Positions 1 through 7,259 of a stretch of 7,593 nt of DNA are shown here, in pieces (position 1 is the first letter of the stretch; each line of letters begins with the position of its first letter). Made by a program: the position numbers and the translations under genes. Under the pieces are notes generated by a model that was not told the DNA's origin, did no database searches, and saw only the letters and a list, made by a program, of their open reading frames with translations. Source of the DNA: Ignavibacteriales bacterium (lineage in GTDB: Bacteria; Bacteroidota; Ignavibacteria; T3Sed10-11); the NCBI GenBank assembly GCA_003560935.1, contig PWJF01000572.1:1-7593 (forward strand), written 5' to 3'.

Positions 1-1219
1 ACACCGGTGGCCGCACTTTCTTCCGGACGGCACGCACTTTTTATATTTTATAGCCACCGCCGATCCGGTAAACGACGCAGTCTATGTCGGTTCAACAAAA
101 TCGGATATGAAAAAACTGCTCTTCAGGAATTTATCACAGGCGATCTATGTCCCGGGATATCTCCTTTTTGTCAGAGAAAGTACATTGTACGCTCAACCGT
201 TCGATTCACGTCGGTTAGAGCTTACCGGCGATCCGGTTCAGGTTGCGAGTCCGGTAATTGAGTTTTCCCCAGCAATGTCAAATGCCGGATTCTCGGCATC
301 TCAAAACGGTATTCTCGCGTATCATTCAGGCGAGTTCGTTGGTGGCGCAGCTATCAATATAAGCAGCAGAACCGGAGATATTCTGAAAAGTGCCGGAGAT
401 CCCAAGCCATACGGAGCCCCCCGGTTTTCTCCGGATGGAAGTAAAATTGCCGTTAATGTACTGGATCCTCCGCGAAGGACAAACGACATATGGTGGATTG
501 ATATCGAACGAAACGTAAGCACTCGGCTAACATACGAAGAACCTTTCCATAATTATCCGATTTGGTCGCCTGACGGCAATTACCTTGCATTTCTGGAACA
601 ATCCGGTAATACCTTCGGAATAAGAATAAACTCGTTATTCGACCGTGATGAAAAAAGAATTGTCTATCAGAGCGATAGCTCTGTTCTACCGAAATCCTGG
701 TCACCGGACGGGAGATATATCGCAGTATCCAAGACCGGTGAACGAGGAGAGACTACCGACATTTGGGCTATCCCGCTTGATGAGAATGAGGAACCGTTCC
801 CGGTCGTACAAACGCAGTTTACCAATATGTATCCTGCTTTTTCTCCCGACGGAAAATGGATTGCGTATGAATCGAATGAAACCGGGAGGCCGGAAATATA
901 TGTGCGACCGTTTCCCGGACCCGGACGTCAATGGCAGGTATCGACGGGGGGAGGGGGGAAACCGGTATGGACAAAAAACGGCAGGGAGATCGTGTATCTG
1001 GATGAGGGGAGAAATTTTACGGCGGTAGAGATACGATTGCAGGATAATAGCGTGGATGTCGGAGAAACGCATACGCTTTTTACTCCTCTTGGAATGGTAG
1101 GGCCGAGAACCTTTGACGTTTCGGCAGACGGTGAAACGATCATCTTTTCTACCTTACCGACGGCCGGGGAGCGTGATTATGTTACTCTTATCGTAAACTG
1201 GGATGCGGGAATTCAATAA
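1..1219 (+). CDS. C-terminal part of a WD40/TolB-like beta-propeller protein, probably a propeller-fused Ser/Thr kinase (5' partial)
   Basis: The reading frame is open from base 2 to the stop at 1217-1219, giving 405 residues with no start inside the window. The ATG at 107 is internal, because the upstream codons already read as a propeller blade (WPHFLPDG at residues 3-10 of the fragment). Blade motifs of the S-P-D-G type recur near residues 142, 188, 233 and 280, about 45 residues apart, as in TolB/PD40 propellers. YVRPFPGPG near residue 300 and the ending LIVNWDAG are hallmarks, from memory of the family, of the C-terminal propeller of bacterial PknB-type kinases with WD40-like tails. The kinase domain itself would lie to the left and is not seen, so its presence is inferred. 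The propeller is expected to act as a sensor or protein-binding platform. The gene ends 19 bp before the PAS gene, consistent with one operon. A free TolB-like propeller protein is the alternative. Confidence 0.85.
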   Translation, partial: HRWPHFLPDGTHFLYFIATADPVNDAVYVGSTKSDMKKLLFRNLSQAIYVPGYLLFVRESTLYAQPFDSRRLELTGDPVQVASPVIEFSPAMSNAGFSASQNGILAYHSGEFVGGAAINISSRTGDILKSAGDPKPYGAPRFSPDGSKIAVNVLDPPRRTNDIWWIDIERNVSTRLTYEEPFHNYPIWSPDGNYLAFLEQSGNTFGIRINSLFDRDEKRIVYQSDSSVLPKSWSPDGRYIAVSKTGERGETTDIWAIPLDENEEPFPVVQTQFTNMYPAFSPDGKWIAYESNETGRPEIYVRPFPGPGRQWQVSTGGGGKPVWTKNGREIVYLDEGRNFTAVEIRLQDNSVDVGETHTLFTPLGMVGPRTFDVSADGETIIFSTLPTAGERDYVTLIVNWDAGIQ

Positions 1220-1229
1220 TTAATCAAAC

Positions 1230-1234
1230 GGAGG
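1230..1234 (+). promoter_or_regulatory. Ribosome binding site fixing the GTG start of the PAS gene
   Basis: GGAGG lies four bases upstream of the GTG at 1239. The next in-frame candidate, the ATG at 1275, has no comparable purine-rich site and would remove 12 residues of the N-terminal helix. The spacing is slightly short, but the match to the anti-Shine-Dalgarno sequence is full. Confidence 0.65.
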
Positions 1235-1238
1235 AACA

Positions 1239-1640
1239 GTGGAACAGGAAATATCAGGTCGGATAAAACATGCAATGCTGTTTGCCCGGGAACTCGCTAC
1301 CCCGGTATTTATCGTCGATCAGGACGGGAACGTACTTTTCTATAACAAACAAGCCGGCGATATCCTCGGACGGCAATTCGACGATACGAGACCGATACAC
1401 GCCAGCACGTGGACGCGTATATTTATGCCGACGGATGAATCGGGCAGTCCGCTGATGCCCGAAAATTTACCGCTTATGATTGCGGTCACGGAATCGAGAC
1501 CGAATTACGGTACCATGTGGATTGAAGGGGTGGATAATATTCGCAGACACATCGGGGTCGCGGCTTTTCCTATAACCGGAAATGCGGGAGAAATTATGGG
1601 TGCTATGGCGGTTTATTGGGAAGTCGAACCGGCTGAATAA
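1239..1640 (+). CDS. Single-domain PAS sensor protein
   Basis: This 133-residue protein consists of a short N-terminal helix and one PAS fold. The segment TPVFIVDQDGNVLFYNKQA (about residues 21-39) is the classic first PAS hairpin and helix. A central region rich in Met and Pro follows, then the strands IRRHIGVAAFPI and GEIMGAMAVYWEV that close the sheet. No kinase, cyclase, DNA-binding or other output domain is present, and there is no signal peptide or membrane segment, so it should be a cytoplasmic sensory or protein-interaction module. Ligand or cofactor cannot be read from the sequence. It begins with GTG behind a GGAGG site, 19 bp after the propeller gene, and its stop lies two bases before the next kinase start. 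Co-translation with that kinase suggests it informs or scaffolds the kinase; this is inference. The domain call is firm, the partnership is not. Confidence 0.85.
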   Translation: MEQEISGRIKHAMLFARELATPVFIVDQDGNVLFYNKQAGDILGRQFDDTRPIHASTWTRIFMPTDESGSPLMPENLPLMIAVTESRPNYGTMWIEGVDNIRRHIGVAAFPITGNAGEIMGAMAVYWEVEPAE

Positions 1641-1642
1641 TT

Positions 1643-3916
1643 ATGATTGGCAAAACAGTCTCACATTATAAAATACTCGAGAAACTCGGCGAAGGTGGTA
1701 TGGGCGTCGTCTACAAAGCCCTCGACACCAAACTCGACCGCACGGTTGCGTTGAAATTTTTACCTTCGCATCTCACCGCCTCGGACGAGGACAAACAGCG
1801 CTTCATCCGCGAAGCCAAAGCTGCAGCAGCATTGAACCATCCGAATATCTGTACAATTCACAGTGTGGATGAGTACGACGGGAAATCGTTTATAGTGATG
1901 GAATATATTGATGGGGTGACGTTACGTGAAAAGATGGGACCCCTCTCTAGTCCCCCCTTGCCAGGGGGGGATGTTCATGGGGGTCTCTCCGTTGATTTAG
2001 CACTCTACTGTACCACCCAGATAGCCGAAGCCCTTTCCGAAGCGCACGAGAAAAACATCATCCACCGCGATATCAAACCCGATAACATCATGGTTGATTC
2101 AAGAGACCGCATAAAGGTGATGGATTTCGGCCTTGCGAAGCTCAAAGGTTCGATGAATCTTACAAAAACCGGAACAACTGTCGGGACGATCCTGTATATG
2201 TCACCCGAACAGGTGCGAGGTGAACCTATCGATCAGAGGACGGATATCTGGTCGCTCGGGATAATGCTGTATGAAATGGTTTCCGGTAAGCTGCCTTTTT
2301 ACGGTGAATATGAACATGCGGTTTCCTATCGCATATTGAATGAGGAACCGGATGGAAATTCGGATATTCTCTCTCAATTCGGTAACGAGGGAAGATTGGT
2401 AATTCTAAAGTGTCTCGAAAAGAATCCGGAACATAGATTTCAGACTATAACCGAAGTGATATCCGCGTTACGGAAACTTCAAGAAACATCGGATAAGAAC
2501 GTGAAGACCGGTGACGCATCCGAGCCTCCAATAAAACGTATTGCGGTATTACCGATTGTGAATATGAGTCCGGACGAGAAAGACGAATATTTTTCCGACG
2601 GTATGACCGAAGAGTTAATCTCCATGCTCTCAAAAATAAGCGGACTTCGCGTCATCGCACGGACAACCATGATGCAATATAAGAGCACGATGAAAAGTAT
2701 CGGTGAGATCGGTAAACAGTTGAATGTTGGTTCTCTTCTCGAGGGGAGCGTCCGGAAAAGTGACGACAATGTGCGCATTGCAATTCAATTGATCGATACA
2801 CAAACCGAGGAGACCCTCTGGTCTGAAAGCTACGATCGAACACTTCGGGATGTATTTAGCATCCAGCGTGATATAGCCCATCAGGTAGCCGAAGAACTGA
2901 AGATTAAACTCCTTCCAGGAGAGAAAACGCAAATCGATAAACAACTAACCGATAATATTGATTCATACACACTCTATCTGAAAGGGAAATATCATTGGAA
3001 TAAGTTTACGTACGACGATGTGTTGAAAAGCATCGGCTACTATGAACAGGCAATTAATCTTGATCCATTATATGCACTCGGTTATTCCGGATTAGCGAAT
3101 TCTTATAGTGTGCTTGGGTTAGATTTCGATCATCCGCGCAAAACATTTGAAAAAGCCCGGGTCGCAGCCCGCAAGGCAGTGGAAGTCGATCCTGCGCTTC
3201 CCGAAGCGCATGCCTCGGTAGGCGCAATCCTGTTTTTCTATGATCGTGAATACAGAAAAGCCGAAGATGCCTTCCGTCAGGCGATTAAGCTGAATCAAAG
3301 CTATGCGGAAGCACACGAGTTATATGCATACTTCCTCTCGGCAATGGGGCGTCATGGCGAAGCGTTTAAAGAGATACAATATGCAATTAATCTGGATCCG
3401 CTTTCTCTTATCATTAACAAAGATCTGGGTTCGTACTACTACTGGGTACGTCAATATGACATCGCGATTGAACAGTTACAGAGGACCATAGATATGGAAC
3501 CAAACTTCTTTATCACGTACGGTGAACTCGGATGGGCATATAGCGGAAAAGGAATGTACAAAGAAGCTCTCGACGCTTTTACAAAAGCAGTCAAAATATC
3601 CGGCGGAGCGCGATCTGTTGATATTGCCGGCATGGGGTATATCTATGCACGAATGGGAGAACGTGAAAAAGCGCAGGAAATTCTTTCCAATTTGGTAAAT
3701 CAATCTACCCGGCGATTTATCGGTCCGGAAGATATTGCTTTAATATTCGCGGCCCTGGGCGACCGTGATACTGCATTTTCCTATATGGAGAAAGCACTGC
3801 GGGAACACGGTTTCTACATGTGTTTCATTATGGTAGATCATCGATTCGATTTACTGCGAAATGATCCGCGTTTTGATGAAATAGCTCAAAAAATGGGGTT
3901 TGAAGAGGTAAAATAA
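1643..3916 (+). CDS. Soluble Hanks-type Ser/Thr kinase with TolB-N-like domain and TPR repeats
   Basis: This 757-residue protein should phosphorylate Ser/Thr on partner proteins in the cytoplasm. The kinase domain (about residues 9-275) is complete: Gly loop GEGGMG 16-21, VALK with Lys38, helix-C Glu57, HRDIKPDN with catalytic Asp143 and Asn148, DFG Asp161, and SPE 187-189. The activation loop LTKTGTTVGT has Thr174 and Thr176 where PknB of Mycobacterium has its regulatory threonines. Residues of about 297-425 (starting IKRIAVLPIVNMS) form the TolB N-terminal/FlgO-like domain often linked to TPRs in adenylate cyclases and regulators. Residues of about 441-740 are TPR-like helical repeats. There is no hydrophobic segment between kinase and sensor, so the whole protein looks cytosolic. 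It starts two bases after the PAS stop without a clear ribosome site of its own, suggesting translational coupling. Residues 102-115 are an insertion encoded by a palindromic element. The gene is otherwise intact. Confidence 0.93.
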   Translation: MIGKTVSHYKILEKLGEGGMGVVYKALDTKLDRTVALKFLPSHLTASDEDKQRFIREAKAAAALNHPNICTIHSVDEYDGKSFIVMEYIDGVTLREKMGPLSSPPLPGGDVHGGLSVDLALYCTTQIAEALSEAHEKNIIHRDIKPDNIMVDSRDRIKVMDFGLAKLKGSMNLTKTGTTVGTILYMSPEQVRGEPIDQRTDIWSLGIMLYEMVSGKLPFYGEYEHAVSYRILNEEPDGNSDILSQFGNEGRLVILKCLEKNPEHRFQTITEVISALRKLQETSDKNVKTGDASEPPIKRIAVLPIVNMSPDEKDEYFSDGMTEELISMLSKISGLRVIARTTMMQYKSTMKSIGEIGKQLNVGSLLEGSVRKSDDNVRIAIQLIDTQTEETLWSESYDRTLRDVFSIQRDIAHQVAEELKIKLLPGEKTQIDKQLTDNIDSYTLYLKGKYHWNKFTYDDVLKSIGYYEQAINLDPLYALGYSGLANSYSVLGLDFDHPRKTFEKARVAARKAVEVDPALPEAHASVGAILFFYDREYRKAEDAFRQAIKLNQSYAEAHELYAYFLSAMGRHGEAFKEIQYAINLDPLSLIINKDLGSYYYWVRQYDIAIEQLQRTIDMEPNFFITYGELGWAYSGKGMYKEALDAFTKAVKISGGARSVDIAGMGYIYARMGEREKAQEILSNLVNQSTRRFIGPEDIALIFAALGDRDTAFSYMEKALREHGFYMCFIMVDHRFDLLRNDPRFDEIAQKMGFEEVK
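1936..1987 (+). repeat. GC-rich nested palindromic element inside the kinase coding region
   Basis: The outer arms GGGACCCC (1936-1943) and GGGGTCTC (1980-1987) pair with one G-U. Inside them, CCCCCCT (1952-1958) and AGGGGGG (1963-1969) form a 7-bp stem around a TGCC loop. Translated in the kinase frame it gives SSPPLPGGDVHGGL (residues 102-115). This low-complexity Pro/Gly stretch sits between GPL and the helix that follows, where the sister kinase (4060-6654) joins directly with GPL followed by AINEVIDYALQ. The insertion is therefore 42 bp, a multiple of three. The pentamer CTCTC occurs at 1943-1947 and again at 1985-1989, as a target duplication would. Similar C-run/G-run palindromes are dispersed in many environmental bacterial genomes; that this one is a copy of such a family is inference. 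Confidence 0.7.
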
Positions 3917-4059
3917 TTTGACTTTTTTATGACATCTTATAAATTGAAAGGTATTATCTTTGAGTGAGTGCAAACTACCGGCGTGCTGTTCGTAGAATAA
4001 ATGTGTATATTGGATCAATTCGTTTTTCTTGAATAAAACGATATCGGAAAGTGTCGTTT
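3917..4059 (+). promoter_or_regulatory. Intergenic region with a possible promoter for the second kinase
   Basis: This AT-rich 143-bp gap is the first break in the operon and the likely place for a separate promoter. TTGACT (3918-3923) and TATAAA (3938-3943) resemble sigma-70 boxes but are only 14 bp apart, which is too close for a strong promoter. TAGAAT at 3993-3998 is another -10-like hexamer without a good partner. TTTG (3917-3920) followed by TATAAATTG also loosely resembles the Bacteroidota -33/-7 type. I see no convincing terminator hairpin and no small gene here. The site is a suggestion only. Confidence 0.25.
4046..4051 (+). promoter_or_regulatory. Ribosome binding site favouring the ATG at 4060
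   Basis: GGAAAG ends eight bases before the ATG at 4060, a normal spacing. The alternative GTG at 4051 would overlap this site and add only three residues. The ATG product begins MIGRTVSHY, which aligns residue for residue with MIGKTVSHY at the start of the sister kinase, supporting 4060. Confidence 0.5.
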
Positions 4060-6654
4060 ATGATCGGTCGAACAGTATCCCATTATGAGATAATCGAAAA
4101 ATTAGGCGAAGGGGGCATGGGTGTCGTCTACAAAGCGCATGATACAAAACTCGATCGCGACGTAGCGCTCAAATTCCTATCTTCTCCTATAACTCCAAAC
4201 GAAGAACAAAAACAGCGGTTTATACACGAGGCGAAAGCTGCATCCGCTCTCGACCATCCGAACATCTGCAATATTTATGAAATCGATGAGACTCCCGACG
4301 GACAATTGTTTATAGCTATGCGGGCATATGAGGGGATATCTCTCAACAAAAAAATCGAATCGGGTCCGCTTGCTATAAATGAAGTTATCGACTATGCGCT
4401 TCAGATCGTTGCAGGCTTACAGGCTGCACATGAAAAAGATATTATCCATCGTGATATTAAAAGCAGCAATATTATTATTACCGAAAAAGGGAACGTCAAG
4501 ATCATTGATTTCGGTCTGGCGAAACTCCGCGGCGGAGCACAGCTTACAAAAACCGGGAAAGCCGTCGGCTCACTCGCCTACATGTCACCCGAGCAGCTTC
4601 GTGCGGATGATGTTGATGTCCGTAGTGATATTTTCTCTTTCGGAATTGTCCTCTATGAAATGATAACCGGTGAACTGCCGTTTAAAGGAGAGTACGAGCA
4701 AGTCATAATGTACTCTATTATATACCAGGAGACGACTCCGCTTTCTGTCATGCGCTCCGATGTTCCGGAGGAACTCGAACGAATCGTTCAGCAATGCCTG
4801 GAGAAAAATCCCGACAATCGATACCGGAACGCTGCCGAACTCGTGGATGATCTCGATACGTTACGGCGCCGATCTGAAAATCCGGCGATATCACCCGCTG
4901 CATCGGATACGAATCCTTTGTCCGCCTCTATGAATACACAGCAGCGGAGAAAAACCGCCCTTCTTTCGGTCGCGGTCGTGTTATTACTTATCGTTTTACT
5001 CTTTCCATATATACGACAGTATATCGATGATGTGATGGGGAGAAGTCCGTTGCCTTCCGATATACATCTCGCTGTCTTACCGTTCAGAACCATCAGCGAC
5101 CATTCTGATGATCAAGCTTTTAACTATGGGTTGATGGACGTATTAACAAGTAAAATTACACAGATGGAGATAACACAGGGTTCTTTCTGGATCGTTCCAA
5201 CCAGCGAGATTCATAGCCGTGAAGTTACCAGTGCAAGTGAAGCGTACCGTGCATTCGGTGTTAATCTCGTCGTAGAGGGGAGTATATATCGTGATGCACA
5301 ACAGATACACGTAACATTGAATCTCGTAGATAGTAAATCGTTACGACAGCTCCGTTCATGGAATACAGTCGTTGAAGCGGAAAACCTTCCGTATCTCCAT
5401 AATGACATGATTATCCATCTGGCAAAAATGCTTGAAGTCGAATTGAAACCGGGGTATATCCGCATGATTGCAAGCGGGAGCACGGATGATTCCAGAGCAT
5501 ATGAATTGTATCATCAGGCTCGCGGATATCTGCAACACTATGAGTCAGTCGAAAACATTGAAAGGGCAATCGGTCTTTTTGAAAAAGCGTTGAACATCGA
5601 TAATACATATGCCCTCGCACATGCAGGGTTAGGAGAAGCATATTGGCGGATGTACGACGCGACACGTGATCCTGGTTGGATTGATCTTGCGGTTAGCCAT
5701 TGTGACCATGCATTAAAATTAAGTGACGATATTCCTTCCGTTTATATAGCACTGGGAATGATATTTCACGGAACCGGAAAATATGAAAAAGCTCTTGACA
5801 ATTATCAAAAAGCACTTGATATAAACCCCGTGAATGCGGATGCTGTTCGCGGCATCGCTCGAGCATTTGAAGAATTGGGAGATCTAAAGGAAGCAGAAGT
5901 CACCTATAAACGAGCTATCCGTTTAAAACCGGGGTACTGGGCGGGATATAATGTGTTAGGAGTGTTCTATTTTCGTCATAACCGCTACGTAGACGCCATC
6001 GAACAATTTAAGAAGGTCATAGAAATTACACCCGATAATGTCAGGGGATATATGAATCTGGGTAGTATGTATTACCTGTTAGAGAGGTGGGATGAAGCCC
6101 GCGAAATGTTCGAACGATCCCTGGCGCTGGAGAAAACGTACGACGCTTCGTCAAACCTTGGCACATTATACTTTGCCCAAGGACAATATGCCGAGGCAGC
6201 CCGGATGTATGAAACGGCTTTAGAGCTGAATCAAGACGACTATGTGATTTGGGGAAACTTAGCTTCTGCATATTATTGGGCGCCTGGGGAACGGGAGAAA
6301 GCAAAGGTCATTTATGAACAAGCAATAGAGCTTGCAAAAGAACGAATGATCATTAACCCGAAAGACCCGATCGTAATAGCGAATATAGCCGGGTACTATG
6401 CAATGATTGGGGACGATGAGCTATCGAATGATTTCATTCAGCAAGCTCTCACTATGGCGCCCAACAATGCATGGGTGATGTATCGTGCAGGAACCACCTA
6501 CGAGCGGCTGGGTGATCGCGAAAAAGCTTTAAACTGGATAGAAAATGCTTTGAAGGAAGGCTATCCACCGTCCGATATCCTGCATCAACCGGAGTTACAG
6601 CCGTTGATTTCCGATGTGCGATTTCAGCAAATGATGGAAGAGATAACTGAATAG
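4060..6654 (+). CDS. Membrane-anchored Hanks-type Ser/Thr kinase with TolB-N-like domain and TPR repeats
   Basis: The protein has 864 residues from the ATG (867 from the GTG at 4051). The kinase domain is complete: GEGGMG 16-21, Lys38, Glu57, HRDIKSSN with catalytic Asp132 and Asn137, DFG Asp150 and SPE 176-178. Activation-loop Thr163 and Thr165 match the PknB regulatory threonines. A low-complexity linker is followed by a strongly hydrophobic helix (about residues 298-318), preceded by Arg-Arg-Lys, which predicts a cytoplasmic kinase and an outside C-terminal half. Residues of about 334-464 (starting DIHLAVLPF) are a TolB-N/FlgO-like domain. From about 478 to 850 there are roughly nine or ten TPRs, several canonical, such as KYEKALDNYQKALDINP. 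It is clearly a paralogue of the 1643-3916 kinase but lacks the 14-residue insertion and has the membrane helix the other lacks. The TPR region probably senses or binds extracytoplasmic proteins; the ligand is unknown. No frameshift or missing catalytic residue is seen. Confidence 0.93.
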   Translation: MIGRTVSHYEIIEKLGEGGMGVVYKAHDTKLDRDVALKFLSSPITPNEEQKQRFIHEAKAASALDHPNICNIYEIDETPDGQLFIAMRAYEGISLNKKIESGPLAINEVIDYALQIVAGLQAAHEKDIIHRDIKSSNIIITEKGNVKIIDFGLAKLRGGAQLTKTGKAVGSLAYMSPEQLRADDVDVRSDIFSFGIVLYEMITGELPFKGEYEQVIMYSIIYQETTPLSVMRSDVPEELERIVQQCLEKNPDNRYRNAAELVDDLDTLRRRSENPAISPAASDTNPLSASMNTQQRRKTALLSVAVVLLLIVLLFPYIRQYIDDVMGRSPLPSDIHLAVLPFRTISDHSDDQAFNYGLMDVLTSKITQMEITQGSFWIVPTSEIHSREVTSASEAYRAFGVNLVVEGSIYRDAQQIHVTLNLVDSKSLRQLRSWNTVVEAENLPYLHNDMIIHLAKMLEVELKPGYIRMIASGSTDDSRAYELYHQARGYLQHYESVENIERAIGLFEKALNIDNTYALAHAGLGEAYWRMYDATRDPGWIDLAVSHCDHALKLSDDIPSVYIALGMIFHGTGKYEKALDNYQKALDINPVNADAVRGIARAFEELGDLKEAEVTYKRAIRLKPGYWAGYNVLGVFYFRHNRYVDAIEQFKKVIEITPDNVRGYMNLGSMYYLLERWDEAREMFERSLALEKTYDASSNLGTLYFAQGQYAEAARMYETALELNQDDYVIWGNLASAYYWAPGEREKAKVIYEQAIELAKERMIINPKDPIVIANIAGYYAMIGDDELSNDFIQQALTMAPNNAWVMYRAGTTYERLGDREKALNWIENALKEGYPPSDILHQPELQPLISDVRFQQMMEEITE

Positions 6655-6705
6655 TTCAAGGTTGTCACTAAATAACAATATCCATATCATTATTGTGAGG
6701 CCGCT

Positions 6706-7119
6706 ATGAAAAATAAATATTTACTTCTGTCGGGAACAGTCATTTGTCTATTTTTATTGTCCATTATTTCGTGTGAGAGAGATACTGACCGGATACCGGA
6801 GAAACACCAAATCTCTATCCGTATGATCGACGATAAATGGAAGGTGGTGGATGCCCGGGATGCGACCATAACCGACATCACGGTCGCACGCGGGGATACA
6901 GTCGTCTGGGTAGCTCCCCCCGATTCAGATTTATATTTTCAATTTATGGATGAGCATCTGGTCGGTCATTATACACAAGATCTCAAAAAGGAGCAGCGCC
7001 TGATGTTGACGATAGGAAACCAGGCAAGGAGAGGACCTAACCCGTATGCTGTATTTATGTATGATGCCAAAGTATACGCACAAGGTGACTCTCCCCCCCA
7101 ATTGATTGTGAAGGAATAA
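6706..7119 (+). CDS. Predicted lipoprotein with a cupredoxin-like domain
   Basis: This 137-residue protein starts with a Lys-bearing n-region, a hydrophobic stretch (residues 5-21) and the lipobox I-I-S-C, so signal peptidase II should cleave before Cys23 and leave a lipid-anchored protein. The mature part has a beta-rich pattern with VARGDTVVW (60-68), the typical strand of plastocyanin-like folds, and a closing YAVFMYDAKVYAQGDSPPQLIV (described by residues 114-135). Type-1 copper needs Cys, two His and usually Met. The only cysteine here is the lipid Cys23, and Met118-Tyr119 sit where the copper Cys would be expected, so metal binding is doubtful. The start follows GTGAGG (6695-6700) at five bases. 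The gene begins 51 bp after the kinase stop and may be co-transcribed with it. An envelope partner or target of the kinase's outside domain is possible but unproven. The fold assignment is moderate; the function is unknown. Confidence 0.7.
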   Translation: MKNKYLLLSGTVICLFLLSIISCERDTDRIPEKHQISIRMIDDKWKVVDARDATITDITVARGDTVVWVAPPDSDLYFQFMDEHLVGHYTQDLKKEQRLMLTIGNQARRGPNPYAVFMYDAKVYAQGDSPPQLIVKE

Positions 7120-7125
7120 CTGATG

Positions 7126-7185
7126 TACACCGACGTATAAAGGTGTATATCGGGGATGATACGTCCGATACAAATTCCCGTTGTA
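7126..7185 (+). other. Cluster of small inverted repeats upstream of the epimerase-like gene
   Basis: Three short stems follow one another in the 140-bp gap 7120-7259. They are TACACC/GGTGTA (7126-7131 with 7142-7147), then immediately TATCGG/CCGATA (7148-7153 with 7165-7170), then TACAA/TTGTA (7169-7173 with 7181-7185). The last overlaps the second by two bases, so those two exclude each other. No T-run follows any of them, so none is a standard intrinsic terminator. They could form a structured mRNA leader or a weak transcription end for the lipoprotein gene. The rest of the gap holds no gene that I can support. Confidence 0.3.
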
Positions 7186-7245
7186 GTCGGAGTATTAGAG
7201 CGACAAGTATTCTCTTTGATCATCGTGCGGCGGAAGACAATTATT

Positions 7246-7252
7246 AAGGAGG
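7246..7252 (+). promoter_or_regulatory. Strong ribosome binding site of the epimerase-like gene
   Basis: AAGGAGG lies seven bases before the ATG at 7260. It is the best Shine-Dalgarno match in the window and fixes the start. Confidence 0.8.
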
Positions 7253-7259
7253 CTTCACT

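Noticed and set aside
107..109. ATG as the start of the propeller gene
   Set aside because: The frame is open to the left edge and already encodes a recognisable propeller blade before this codon, and no ribosome site precedes it.
946..958. GGGGGGAGGGGGG run as a G-quadruplex or as another copy of the palindrome
   Set aside because: It has only two G-runs and no C-rich partner nearby. It encodes TGGGG within a normal propeller loop, so codon choice explains it.
701..1072. Antisense open frame opposite the propeller gene, and similar ones opposite both kinases
   Set aside because: These lie opposite strongly conserved coding sequence, have no recognisable domains or ribosome sites, and are best explained as chance open frames.
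2971..3860. Repeated segments in the TPR regions as DNA repeats
   Set aside because: The similarity is at the protein level, in the degenerate 34-residue TPR pattern. I see no conserved nucleotide repeat unit.
4051..4053. GTG as the start of the second kinase
   Set aside because: It overlaps the likely ribosome site, and the ATG at 4060 matches the start of the sister kinase. It cannot be fully excluded.
6675..6696. ACAATA/TATTGT inverted repeat after the second kinase as a terminator
   Set aside because: The stem is six AT-rich base pairs with a 10-base loop and no T-run, too weak to terminate transcription. The next gene follows closely.
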